From positions 149,817 to 213,816 of the forward strand of contig NZ_PRDW01000006.1 in the NCBI RefSeq assembly GCF_002927045.1: a stretch of 64,000 bases of DNA. The letters run 5' to 3'. The notes beneath the pieces are model-generated. The model did no database searches. It was not told the DNA's origin and saw nothing but the letters and a program-made list of their open reading frames with translations. The position numbers and the translations under genes are program-made. Of the stretch, positions 52,621 through 61,298 are shown in pieces; positions within the stretch are counted from its first letter, which is position 1, and the number at the start of each line of letters is the position of its first letter. The stretch comes from Mycetohabitans endofungorum. GTDB lineage: Bacteria; Pseudomonadota; Gammaproteobacteria; Burkholderiales; Burkholderiaceae.

Positions 52621-53649
52621 ATGCCTGTTCGTCACATGTCTGATGCCGCGAATCCGCTCGTTGCCACCGTGCCGATCTCTCTGGTGAACGGCTTTCTTGC
52701 CGGCGCGGATCCGCACGTCGTTGCCCGACTTGCCGAACGCTCGGGTATCCCGCGTCCGCTGCTCGAGAAGCCGGACGCGCGGGTTACCGAAGAGCAATTC
52801 TCCACGTTATACCGGTTGCTTGCCACTGAGTTGGACGACGAGATGCCCGGCATCTTCAGCCGTCCGCTGCGCAACGGCACGCTCAAGTACCTGTGCCTGA
52901 GTTTGCTAGATGCGCCGCGTCTGGAAGTCGCGCTGCATCGCTTCGGCCAGTTCTTTCACTTGATCCTGGACGACTTCCGCCTACAGTCCCATCGCGAGGA
53001 CGGTATTGGACGCGTGACGCTCGTGGTGGGCAACTCGAACTCCGGCGCTATCCGGCCGCTCGGCCGCGAGTTGATGCTTAAATTGGTCCATGGTGTCGCG
53101 TCGTGGTTGGTGGCGATGCGCATTCCGTTGATCGACGTGGAGTTTGACTGCCCGCGCCCGCCGCACGCGCGTGACTACCTGTATCTGTTTCCTGGTCCAG
53201 TGCGCTTTGCCGCTCGGTGTACCAAAATGCGTTTCGCGGCGACCTATCTGGACATGCCGATACGGCGTCGTAAGGCCGATCTGCAGCGGTTTCTCGCGCG
53301 AGCACCGGAGGATTGGATCTTCGTGTCATTTGGCCAAGAGCTGGTTTGCCACCGGGTGCGCCAGTTCATCGCACAGAGCTTGCCGACGGTACCGACGGTC
53401 GATGCGGTTGCCGACGTGATGCATTGGTCGGTGCGCACACTATGCCGCAGGTTGGCGGCGGAAGGCACGACATTCCAGGGCATCAAGGACGAGGTACGGC
53501 GCGACATCTCGATCCAGCGGCTGACCCGCTCGCATGATGCGATCGCGGCGATCGCCTACGATGTCGGGTTCGACAATCCGACCGCTTTCCACCGCGCGTT
53601 TCGCCACTGGACCGGCAGCACGCCCAATATGTACCGGCAGATGGGATAG
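52621..53649 (+). CDS. AraC-family regulator with Arabinose_bd-type N-terminus
   Basis: A 342-residue regulator. The N-terminal two thirds (IPRPLLEKPDARVTEEQFST, GFLxGAD-like start) match the OruR/FeaR-style ligand domain. The C-terminal HTH_18 is DAVADVMHWSVRTLCRRLAA followed by AAIAYDVGFDNPTAFHRAFR. Starts at 52621 and 52636 are both possible. It is divergent from the dehydrogenase and precedes the beta-oxidation block, so either could be its target. Confidence 0.87.
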   Translation: MPVRHMSDAANPLVATVPISLVNGFLAGADPHVVARLAERSGIPRPLLEKPDARVTEEQFSTLYRLLATELDDEMPGIFSRPLRNGTLKYLCLSLLDAPRLEVALHRFGQFFHLILDDFRLQSHREDGIGRVTLVVGNSNSGAIRPLGRELMLKLVHGVASWLVAMRIPLIDVEFDCPRPPHARDYLYLFPGPVRFAARCTKMRFAATYLDMPIRRRKADLQRFLARAPEDWIFVSFGQELVCHRVRQFIAQSLPTVPTVDAVADVMHWSVRTLCRRLAAEGTTFQGIKDEVRRDISIQRLTRSHDAIAAIAYDVGFDNPTAFHRAFRHWTGSTPNMYRQMG

Positions 53650-54019
53650 CGTCGGACTCCCCGTCGCGTACCTCGTGCGCCTCGTTCACGTATCGTAACC
53701 GAGCCGCTCAAATTCCCGCGCATGGACCTGCATGCTCCCTCGTTCAATCGCGCCGAGCCATACCGCGTCAGTGCCAATAGCCGAGGAGATTGCGCACTCG
53801 AGATAGCGCTCGCGGCCGTTCGCCGCAGTCGGTAAATCACCGGCGCGCGGCACGTTTTGTCAATGAAAAGGCAGCTTTGGATAATGGCCTCGCAGCCATT
53901 CGTCGTTACGATGGTGTGTGATCGAACGCCGTGTGCGTTCGGCGCGTACGGTGGCAAAGCAGCGGCAGACCGTGCGCTTTCGGTAGACAACGCTGCGATG
54001 CTTGAAAAGGAGCCAGGCG
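53650..54019. other. Intergenic region upstream of the acyl-CoA dehydrogenase
   Basis: About 370 bases with no supported gene; short frames on both strands are poor in family features. It should contain the promoter of the fatty-acid block. Confidence 0.35.
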
Positions 54020-55810
54020 ATGAGCTATCGTGCACCGGTCAAGGATATGTTGTTTACGATGAATGCATTGGCGGACATCGATGCGGTTAGCCGCCTGCCC
54101 GGCTATGAGGAGGCGACGCTTGAAACCGCGCAAGCCGTGCTTGAGGAAGCCGCGAAATTCGCCGAGCAGGTGCTCGCGCCGCTGAACCGTACCGGGGATA
54201 CGCAGCCGTCCACATGGGCCGACGGGGCGGTCACCACGACTGCGGGATTCAAGCAGGCCTATAGCCAATACACGCAAGGCGGCTGGCAGGCCGTCGTGCA
54301 TCCGCCTGAGTTTGGCGGACAGGGCTTGCCCAAGCTCATTGCGACCGCATGCAACGAGATGATCAATGCGGCGAACCTGTCATGGGCGCTCTGCCCGTTG
54401 TTGACCGATGGCGCGATTGAGGCGTTGTTGACCGCCGGCAGCGACGTGCAGAAGGCGCGCTACCTGCCCAAGCTGATCGCCGGCGAATGGACCGGCACGA
54501 TGAACTTGACCGAGCCGCAGGCCGGCTCGGACCTGTCGCTGGTGCGCACGCGCGCGGAACGCCAGGCAGACGGCACCTACAAGCTGTTTGGCACGAAGAT
54601 CTTCATCACCTACGGCGAGCATGACATGGCGGACAACATCGTCCATCTCGTGTTGGCCCGCACACCCGACGCGCCGCCGGGTGTCAAGGGCATGTCGCTG
54701 TTCATCGTGCCGAAGTTCCTGTTCGGCGGTGACGGTGTGCCGGGCGGACGCAACGACGTGAATTGCGTGTCGATCGAGCACAAGCTCGGTATCAAGGCGA
54801 GCCCGACCGCGGTGCTGCAGTTCGGTGACCACGGGGGGGCGCTTGGCGAGCTGGTCGGCGAGGAAAACCGCGGTCTGGAGTACATGTTTATCATGATGAA
54901 CTCGGCACGGTTTTCGGTCGGCATGCAGGGCGTGGCGATTGCCGAGCGCGCCTACCAACAGGCCGCTGCGTATGCGGCCGAACGCGTGCAGAGCCGCCCG
55001 GTCGATGGCTCGGCCAAGCAGGCGGTGACGATCGACCAGCATCCGGATGTCAAGCGGATGCTGATGACGATGCGCGCATTGACCGAGGGCGCCCGTTCGC
55101 TGAACTACTTTGCTGCGTCCGCCTGCGATATCGCGCATCGGCATCCGGACGCTTCGGTGCGGGAACAATATGCGCGGCGCTATGAGTTCCTGGTGCCGAT
55201 CGTCAAAGGCTGGAGCACCGAGCTGTCGGTTGACGTTGCCAGCATGGGCGTGCAGGTCCACGGTGGCATGGGTTTCATCGAGGAAACCGGCGCCGCGCAG
55301 CATTACCGTGACGCGCGTATCCTGCCGATTTACGAAGGCACGACCGCCATCCAGGCGAACGATCTGGTGGGTCGCAAGACTGTGCACGACGGTGGCGCGG
55401 TCGCTCGCGGGCTGTGCGAGCAGATTGCGCTCACCGAGCGCGAGTTGGCTAATCACGAGGAGCCGGTATTCGCGGCGATGCGCGAGCGCCTGGCGGCGGC
55501 GCGCGCTGCGCTGGCCGAATCGATCGAGTTCGTGATCTGTCACGCGAAGACGGATCCGAACGCAGTCTATGCTGGCAGTGTGCCGTACCTGAAGCTGTGC
55601 GGCATCGTGCTGTGCGGGTGGCAGTTCGCGCGCGCGATGCTTGCAGCGCATGCCACACGGGCACAGGATCCGTCGTTCTGCGACGCGAAGATCGCGACCG
55701 CGCATTGCTTTGCCCATCACGTGCTGCCGCAGGCGGACGCGCTGCGTGTGGCAATCGTCAGCGCCGCGAATGGCGAAGGTGCGTTGGCGCCAGTACGGCA
55801 CTCGGCATGA
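54020..55810 (+). CDS. Acyl-CoA dehydrogenase (long form with C-terminal extension)
   Basis: A 596-residue FAD enzyme introducing the alpha-beta double bond in acyl-CoA. Typical motifs are TGTMNLTEPQAGSDLSLVRT, FITYGEHDM, and GGMGFIEETGAAQHYRD leading to PIYEGTTAIQANDL. The extra C-terminal domain is that of the FadE5/DUF5662-type bacterial enzymes of about 600 residues. AAGGAG lies nine bases before the ATG at 54020. The thiolase gene follows. Confidence 0.93.
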   Translation: MSYRAPVKDMLFTMNALADIDAVSRLPGYEEATLETAQAVLEEAAKFAEQVLAPLNRTGDTQPSTWADGAVTTTAGFKQAYSQYTQGGWQAVVHPPEFGGQGLPKLIATACNEMINAANLSWALCPLLTDGAIEALLTAGSDVQKARYLPKLIAGEWTGTMNLTEPQAGSDLSLVRTRAERQADGTYKLFGTKIFITYGEHDMADNIVHLVLARTPDAPPGVKGMSLFIVPKFLFGGDGVPGGRNDVNCVSIEHKLGIKASPTAVLQFGDHGGALGELVGEENRGLEYMFIMMNSARFSVGMQGVAIAERAYQQAAAYAAERVQSRPVDGSAKQAVTIDQHPDVKRMLMTMRALTEGARSLNYFAASACDIAHRHPDASVREQYARRYEFLVPIVKGWSTELSVDVASMGVQVHGGMGFIEETGAAQHYRDARILPIYEGTTAIQANDLVGRKTVHDGGAVARGLCEQIALTERELANHEEPVFAAMRERLAAARAALAESIEFVICHAKTDPNAVYAGSVPYLKLCGIVLCGWQFARAMLAAHATRAQDPSFCDAKIATAHCFAHHVLPQADALRVAIVSAANGEGALAPVRHSA

Positions 55811-55889
55811 GCGGTACGACGAGCGCGGCGCTACACAAGCCGGGGCGCAGCAGTGCGGCATACACTGGACCATCTGACAGGAGGCTGTC

Positions 55890-57077
55890 ATGCAAAGAGA
55901 AGTCGTGATCGTTTCAGGCGTACGCACGGCGATCGGCACATTCGGCGGCGCGTTGAAGGACGTGCCGCCGACCGTGCTTGGCGCGACGGTCGTGCGCGAA
56001 TCGCTGGCCCGCGCGGGCGTCGCGGGTGACGAGGTCGGGCATATAGTGTTCGGTCATGTGGTCAACACCGAGCCCAAGGACATGTATATGGCGCGCGTGG
56101 CGGCGTTGGATGGCGGCGTGTCGCAGCATGCCCCCGCGTTGACCGTCAACCGGTTATGCGGCTCCGGGCTGCAGGCCGTGGTGTCGGCCGCTCAGTCGAT
56201 CCTGCTTGGTGACGCGGACGTTGCGGTAGCCGGCGGCGCGGAAAACATGAGCCGGGCGCCGCATTCGACGCAGGTTTCGCGCTGGGGCCAGCGCATGGGC
56301 GATTTCAAGCTGGTCGACATGATGACCGGTGCGCTGACCGATCCGTTCCATGCGTATCATATGGGGGTGACCGCCGAGCATGTCGCCGCCGAGCACGGCG
56401 TCAGCCGCGTTGACCAGGATCAACTCGCGGTCGAAAGCCACCGGCGCGCTGCACATGCGATCAAGAACGGCTACTTTGCCGATCAGATTGTGCCGGTTGT
56501 GCGCAAGACCCGCCAAGGCGAAGTCGTGTTCGATATCGATGAGCACGTGCGCCCCGACGCGACGTTGGAGGAACTGGCCAAGCTACGCCCAGTATTCTTG
56601 AAGGAGAACGGCACGGTGACCGCGGGCAATGCGTCGGGTATCAACGATGCCGCCGCCGCGCTGGTGCTCACCGAGCGTGCCCATGCGCAGCGCCGCGATC
56701 TGAAGCCGCTTGCGCGGTTGGTGAGCTATGCGCATGCCGGTGTCGATCCGCGCTACATGGGAATCGGCCCGGTACCAGCATCGCGGCTCGCGTTGCAAAA
56801 GGCCGGTATCCCGGTCGGCGCGCTCGACGTGATCGAGGCGAACGAGGCGTTTGCCGCCCAGGCGTGCGCGGTCACCCGCGAGCTTGGGCTGGATCCTGCA
56901 AAGGTCAACCCGAATGGCTCAGGTATCTCGCTCGGCCATCCGATCGGCGCGACCGGCGCGCTGATCGCCGTCAAGGCGATCCACGAGTTGCAGCGCATCG
57001 GCGGTCGTTATGCGCTGGTGACGATGTGCATCGGCGGCGGCCAGGGTATCGCGGCCGTCTTCGAAAACTTGCAGTGA
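55890..57077 (+). CDS. Acetyl-CoA acetyltransferase / 3-ketoacyl-CoA thiolase
   Basis: A 395-residue thiolase. Nucleophile C90 is in VNRLCGSGLQA; H350 in GHPIGATGA and C380 in CIGGGQG complete the active site, and NEAFAAQ is present. It performs the last step of beta-oxidation or the first of polyhydroxybutyrate synthesis (BktB/PhaA-like). AGGAGG precedes the ATG. It sits between the dehydrogenase and the truncated 3-hydroxyacyl-CoA dehydrogenase. Confidence 0.94.
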   Translation: MQREVVIVSGVRTAIGTFGGALKDVPPTVLGATVVRESLARAGVAGDEVGHIVFGHVVNTEPKDMYMARVAALDGGVSQHAPALTVNRLCGSGLQAVVSAAQSILLGDADVAVAGGAENMSRAPHSTQVSRWGQRMGDFKLVDMMTGALTDPFHAYHMGVTAEHVAAEHGVSRVDQDQLAVESHRRAAHAIKNGYFADQIVPVVRKTRQGEVVFDIDEHVRPDATLEELAKLRPVFLKENGTVTAGNASGINDAAAALVLTERAHAQRRDLKPLARLVSYAHAGVDPRYMGIGPVPASRLALQKAGIPVGALDVIEANEAFAAQACAVTRELGLDPAKVNPNGSGISLGHPIGATGALIAVKAIHELQRIGGRYALVTMCIGGGQGIAAVFENLQ

Positions 57078-57118
57078 GCGCGTCTTGGCGTTTGCATGAC
57101 ACAACAAAGGAGAAACGC

Positions 57119-57262
57119 ATGGCGATCAAGGCTGTCGGCATCATCGTGCCGGCGCCATGGGTAGCGGTATCGCGCAGACGATGAACCTCTATACCGGCGG
57201 CAGCTACGAAGCGCAGCCTGCCAACTTGGCAGAACACTTAATGCTGAGGCTCCAAATCTAAG
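57119..57262 (+). pseudogene. Truncated 3-hydroxyacyl-CoA dehydrogenase
   Basis: MAIKAVGII begins exactly like Hbd/PaaH enzymes, and AAAGGAG precedes it. One base shift later the DNA reads AGAMGSGIAQT, the rest of the nucleotide-binding loop, then switches to unrelated YTGGSYEAQPANLAEHLML and a stop. The remaining 250 residues are gone, so the operon lacks its own second beta-oxidation step here. Confidence 0.7.
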
Positions 57263-58479
57263 GGTCCGTATTGATCGTTGATCGGCGCTGCCGGTTCGTC
57301 GTTGATTGAAGCCGCAGCGTCGGTATCGGCAGGCGGCCGCGCGGTCGCCGGGCGCGTAGCCGCGGCGGCCGGCCGGATCGTTTGCGGGGACGGTAGCGCG
57401 ACGGCTTGGGCCGTCAATGCCGCAGTTGCTTCGGCGGCGGATGGCGGGGCATGCAGACCGGTTGCCTCGGCAGCATGCGGCACGGCGGCGGCCGGCGGGC
57501 GGGGCACGGCCGCGGCGGTCGAGGGGACCGTCTGTACGCCATAGACAACCGGCGGCTGGGTCGGGTCAACGCGAGCGGCTTGCGGCGGCAGTGGCGTGAT
57601 CGCGTCCTGTGTCAAAGCGTCGGTTGCCGCGCGCGCCTCGGCGCGGGACACACTCGGCGTGTCGGCGGCTGGCTGCATCGGCTCGGCCGGCACTGCGGCG
57701 GCCACCGCATGTTGGGTGGGATGTGCCCCGACCGGTACGGTGTGCGCGTCGGCGTCTTGCGTGGCCGGGGCGATGGCTCTGCGTGCCCTCGCATGGAATG
57801 CCCGCGGCAGGTTGCGCTGCACGGAGCCCGAGTCCATGCTCGCGGGGCTCGCGCTGCGTGCTGGCGGTATGCTCGCGAGTGCCACGGTATCGGATGTCTG
57901 CACGCGCGTCTGTGCCGACGGCGGGGTGCTCGACGGTGTCGTGACGGTCTGCAGCGGTGCTTGTGCGCTCAAGTGCGCGGTATTACTTGCAAGCACGGCT
58001 GCATCGAACAATGGGACGATGCTGGCGCTCACGCTGGTTTGCGTCGGCGCTTCGCGGCTCATGGCATCGGCATACCGGTGCGGCTCGGACGGCGTCCTGT
58101 CCTGATAGAGCTGGCTAAGCGTCACCCCCAAAGCGCCGGCGCCCAGCGCCAGCAAGGCGGCGAGTGCGACTGTGTGGCGTCGCGCGAGCGGAGCGCGTTG
58201 CAAGCCGGTCCACGGTGGCGTAACGAACGATGGCGGCGTGGTATCGAACGGGCGTGTCGTGGCGTACGCCGGTTCGGCCACCTGCTGTCGCGCGTGGTAG
58301 AAACCCCCGTCGCTTGCCGGTGAGTCGGCGTGCGAGCGGGTATCGGCGGCGCGGGTCCCTGCCGGCCCCAGCCGGGGCTCGATTCTGCGCGTGATGCGCA
58401 CCTGTTTGCTGCTGCGCGCCGATCCCCGTCTAGTGAAGCCCGGCGCCACGCCATGGGGCGTTTTTAATCTGGCGCTCAT
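57238..58479 (-). CDS. Membrane-anchored Pro/Ala-rich protein
   Basis: A 413-residue protein of no known family. Residues 1-100 are basic and cytoplasmic; one helix (HTVALAALLALGAGALGVTL) at about 105-125 crosses the inner membrane. The remaining 290 residues are a low-complexity periplasmic tail of A, P, T, S and Q, like the spacers of TonB/FtsN/SPOR-type proteins, but no terminal domain follows. It overlaps the truncated dehydrogenase by a few bases. Confidence 0.6.
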   Translation of the reverse strand: MSARLKTPHGVAPGFTRRGSARSSKQVRITRRIEPRLGPAGTRAADTRSHADSPASDGGFYHARQQVAEPAYATTRPFDTTPPSFVTPPWTGLQRAPLARRHTVALAALLALGAGALGVTLSQLYQDRTPSEPHRYADAMSREAPTQTSVSASIVPLFDAAVLASNTAHLSAQAPLQTVTTPSSTPPSAQTRVQTSDTVALASIPPARSASPASMDSGSVQRNLPRAFHARARRAIAPATQDADAHTVPVGAHPTQHAVAAAVPAEPMQPAADTPSVSRAEARAATDALTQDAITPLPPQAARVDPTQPPVVYGVQTVPSTAAAVPRPPAAAVPHAAEATGLHAPPSAAEATAALTAQAVALPSPQTIRPAAAATRPATARPPADTDAAASINDEPAAPINDQYGPLDLEPQH

Positions 58480-58629
58480 GGTCTTGGTGGTGACAGTCCG
58501 TGAATTAGCCGATCTTAGAGGGGCGATTCAGGGTTTTATGTGCGGGCGCGCACATTGCTGCGGCGCGCTGGCGCATCCACGCGCGCTCACGCGATGGACC
58601 ATTTCGCAAGCTGGCCCACGCGCGCGAGT

Positions 58630-59070
58630 CTATGCGCGCTCGCCGCGGATGTAGAGCTCCAACTGCTGGATCGTAAACGCCTGGTCGGAGATGATGCTCT
58701 TGACCAAGTCGCCGATCGAGATCATGCCGACGAGCCGTCCTCCGTCGATGACAGGCAGATGCCGTAGACGTCGCTCGGTAACCAGGGCCATGCAGCTTTG
58801 CGCACTGTCCTCCGGGCGCACGTAACGGACTTCACGGGTCATAATGTCATGCACCGGTGTGGCCTTCGAGGAGCGGTCCATCAACACGATCTTGCGTGCG
58901 TAGTCGCGCTCGGTGACGATGCCGACAATCTTGCCGTCCTCGGTCACGACCAGCGCGCCGATCTGCTTCTCAGCCATACGCTTCATTGCATCGTAGACCA
59001 ATGCGGACGCGTCGATCGTGTGCACGGTAGCGTCCGGCTTGCTCTTCAAGATCTGTGCAACGGTAGCCAT
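58630..59070 (-). CDS. CBS-domain protein
   Basis: A 146-residue protein made of two CBS motifs: residues 8-65 (VYDAMKRMAEKQIGALVVTE, DGKIVGIVTERDYARKI) and 75-135 (IMTREVRYVRPEDSAQSCMA, HLPVIDGGRLVGMISIGDLV). Such pairs bind adenine nucleotides and act as energy sensors. AAGGAG precedes the ATG at 59070, preferred over the longer frame. Common in Burkholderia. Confidence 0.92.
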   Translation of the reverse strand: MATVAQILKSKPDATVHTIDASALVYDAMKRMAEKQIGALVVTEDGKIVGIVTERDYARKIVLMDRSSKATPVHDIMTREVRYVRPEDSAQSCMALVTERRLRHLPVIDGGRLVGMISIGDLVKSIISDQAFTIQQLELYIRGERA

Positions 59071-59245
59071 CGGATGCTCTCCTTGCGCCGGCGCGGCGCG
59101 GGGCACGCGGCGGGATCGAATGCACCGTCCGCGCGGACCGTGGGGCGCCAACAAAGTGTATGTTACATACAAGTATAGGACACAGTATCGGCGGGCACGC
59201 GTGTGCGGCACCGCGGGCGTTGCGCGGCGCCGGGGAAGGCTGCCG

Positions 59246-59797
59246 TCACTGGATGGCACCCGTCGGCGTCCTGGCAGCGGGCGCGCCCGATAGGGCTGGC
59301 GGCGGTGCAGCGGGCATGGGCGGAAGTGGCAACACCGGCGTGGCAGGGGCAGTGCGGATCGGCACCGTCGCGCCGGCGCCAGGCGTGTCACTGTGCGTCG
59401 CGGGCTGCATCGCGCGTCCGTACCGTATGAACTGCTTGAAATTCGCGCCAGCCTCCCGCGGATTCGGCAGGCATCCAAGCATATTGTTGCACTGCGCGGA
59501 AAAACCGATGGTCGCCGAGCCGTCGTTGTTCGGTGTTTTCGTGATTACATAGGCGAGATCGCGACGCGTGGCCGACGGACCCTCCGTTTGGATGACCGAG
59601 TCGGTGATCGTCGCGATTCGATATGCACTATGCTCGGATATCCAAACCTGGGCACGTTGCCACCATGCATCGCACTGCACCTTGCGCGTGCAGCTGAGAG
59701 GCGCGACGGCCTGCGCCATCGTCTGCGAGCTGATCTGATTCTGGGATGCGCAGCCTGCGGCCGCGACCGATAGTGCGGCGATGATTGCTTTTTTCAT
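59246..59797 (-). CDS. Lipoprotein with Pro/Ala-rich C-terminus
   Basis: A 183-residue protein. The lipobox AAAGC (C16) follows MKKAIIAALSV. The mature part contains four more cysteines (SCTRKVQCDAWW, QCNNMLGC) and ends in a proline/alanine-rich tail. GGAGGAATTC precedes the ATG. Conserved-looking core with CDAWWQRAQVWI is reminiscent of Burkholderia envelope proteins of unknown role. Confidence 0.8.
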   Translation of the reverse strand: MKKAIIAALSVAAAGCASQNQISSQTMAQAVAPLSCTRKVQCDAWWQRAQVWISEHSAYRIATITDSVIQTEGPSATRRDLAYVITKTPNNDGSATIGFSAQCNNMLGCLPNPREAGANFKQFIRYGRAMQPATHSDTPGAGATVPIRTAPATPVLPLPPMPAAPPPALSGAPAARTPTGAIQ

Positions 59798-59835
59798 GAA
59801 TTCCTCCGTCATACCGACCGATAGGACCGCGCCGC

Positions 59836-60760
59836 GTGGCGGGCGGTTTCGCGGGCTGGCGCACTGACGGCGCGGCATTTGGGCATCGCTTTACAGCGCA
59901 GAGCCTGCTGCGTACGCTGCTGATTTATCTGAGCGAAGACTGTTCGATGCGAGAGGCAGCGCAGCGTGTACGTCATGGGGAACTGGCTCAGATCTCAGGT
60001 GTTGGTCTGCTCAAACGGATGAACAAGTCGGCAGCCTGGTTAAGCTTGATATGCGCGCGACTAATCGAAGAGTCGTCACCAGCGAGCATGCAGTGTCCAG
60101 TGCTGCAAGGCCGACGGATGCTGGCAATCGATGGTAGTGTGGTGACTGAACTGGGGGCGACGGGGTCAACATGACGGCTGCATTATGCGATGAACATTGA
60201 AACTCTTTGGTGCAAAGAGGTTGAAATTACACCGATTGCGACGGGAGAAACGTTGACGTGGTTCACGGTGCGCGCAGGGTACATTTTCATCGCCGATCGA
60301 GGCTTTGCCAATTGCAACGGCGTCAACCACGTGTTGGACCGCGGCGGTGATGTCGTGCTGTGCCTGGAGCTGCGCAATCTGCCGCTCATGAGTGAGACAG
60401 GCGAGCCCTTTAATCAACTCGCCGTCTCCGTACCTTAGGCGAAGGCAAAACAGGCGAATGGCCGGCCACGATGTTAGGCACGAACGGCGCTGTTGCGGTG
60501 CGTGTGTGCGCCTGGCGCGCCCTTTAGCCAGAGGTTGCAGAGCGAACATAAGTTGCACCAGGACGCGCAGTACCCAAGCAGTCTCAGCTAAACGCGTGCC
60601 AAGCCCCGCCGATAGGTTGGTACAGTGGCGAACTACAACGGCTTGTCTTTCGTTGTTTGTTGCAAGTTTCGGCTTTATCGTTTCGCTCGTTCAAGACTTG
60701 TCGTTTAAGCAAAGGTAATGGACTTGAGTGCATCATGGCGGGCGCTTTACAGTTTTTCAA
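59836..60760 (+). mobile_element. Degraded IS4-family transposase
   Basis: An opening frame reads FTAQSLLRTLLIYLSEDCSM, then HGELAQISGVGLLKRMNKS and MLAIDGSVVTELGATGST with the first catalytic Asp, but stops there. The frame resumes with LHYAMNIETLWCKEVEITPI, FIADRGFANCNGVNHVLDRG and LMSETGEPFN, then decays with further stops to about 60760. No terminal repeats were delineated. It lies directly before the NRPS promoter region. Confidence 0.75.
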
Positions 60761-61298
60761 TCCGGTGCTAAGCGCCGCGATTACCTGAATCTTTGTAGCG
60801 GTTCCTGACAGCTGGGCACAGTGCTTGCGAAAGGTGAAGCAGGTAACGTCGAGCCGATGGGTCAGCGAACGGGTGCGTTGCCGTGGCCGTATGGCTAAAT
60901 AAAGTGATGTCTGGAGGGAAAAATGAAGAAGTGCCCCAGTTCTGGACCCAATGGCATCGCGCTGGTTTGCCCTGTTCTTTTTAACTGTCTTGCTTGACCG
61001 ACTGTCATGCCGATCCGCGCGCAGTATCACGCGCGTTATGCTCAGTGTTTTCGCTAAAGATTGGCATCAATTGGTCTTTTCATGATCACTGGCCGGCCAA
61101 GTGACACGAGTGGCGCACTGACGCGTGCCGATGAGTGACCTTGATCGTCGCAGTGAATGGTTAAAAATTGCACGCGACGTGTCATAAAAGCCCGTAGTGG
61201 TTCCCGACGAGCAACGATAGGTTCTGATTGCGTCGTCGTATCGTTTAGTACGCCTATTAAATATCAGGCTGCTCGGTCGCCTGAATCGGAGTTTTGTT
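60761..61298. other. Promoter region of the NRPS
   Basis: About 540 bases with no supported gene; the end is AT-richer and should contain the NRPS promoter. I could not assign a specific regulator site. Confidence 0.4.

Noticed and set aside
54380..55939. 519-codon minus-strand frame across the acyl-CoA dehydrogenase
   Set aside because: Antisense shadow with arginine/histidine-rich composition; the plus strand carries the enzyme.
57406..58323. 305-codon plus-strand frame opposite the Pro/Ala-rich protein
   Set aside because: Glycine/arginine/cysteine-rich shadow. The minus frame has a normal start region and a membrane helix, though that call is itself only moderate.
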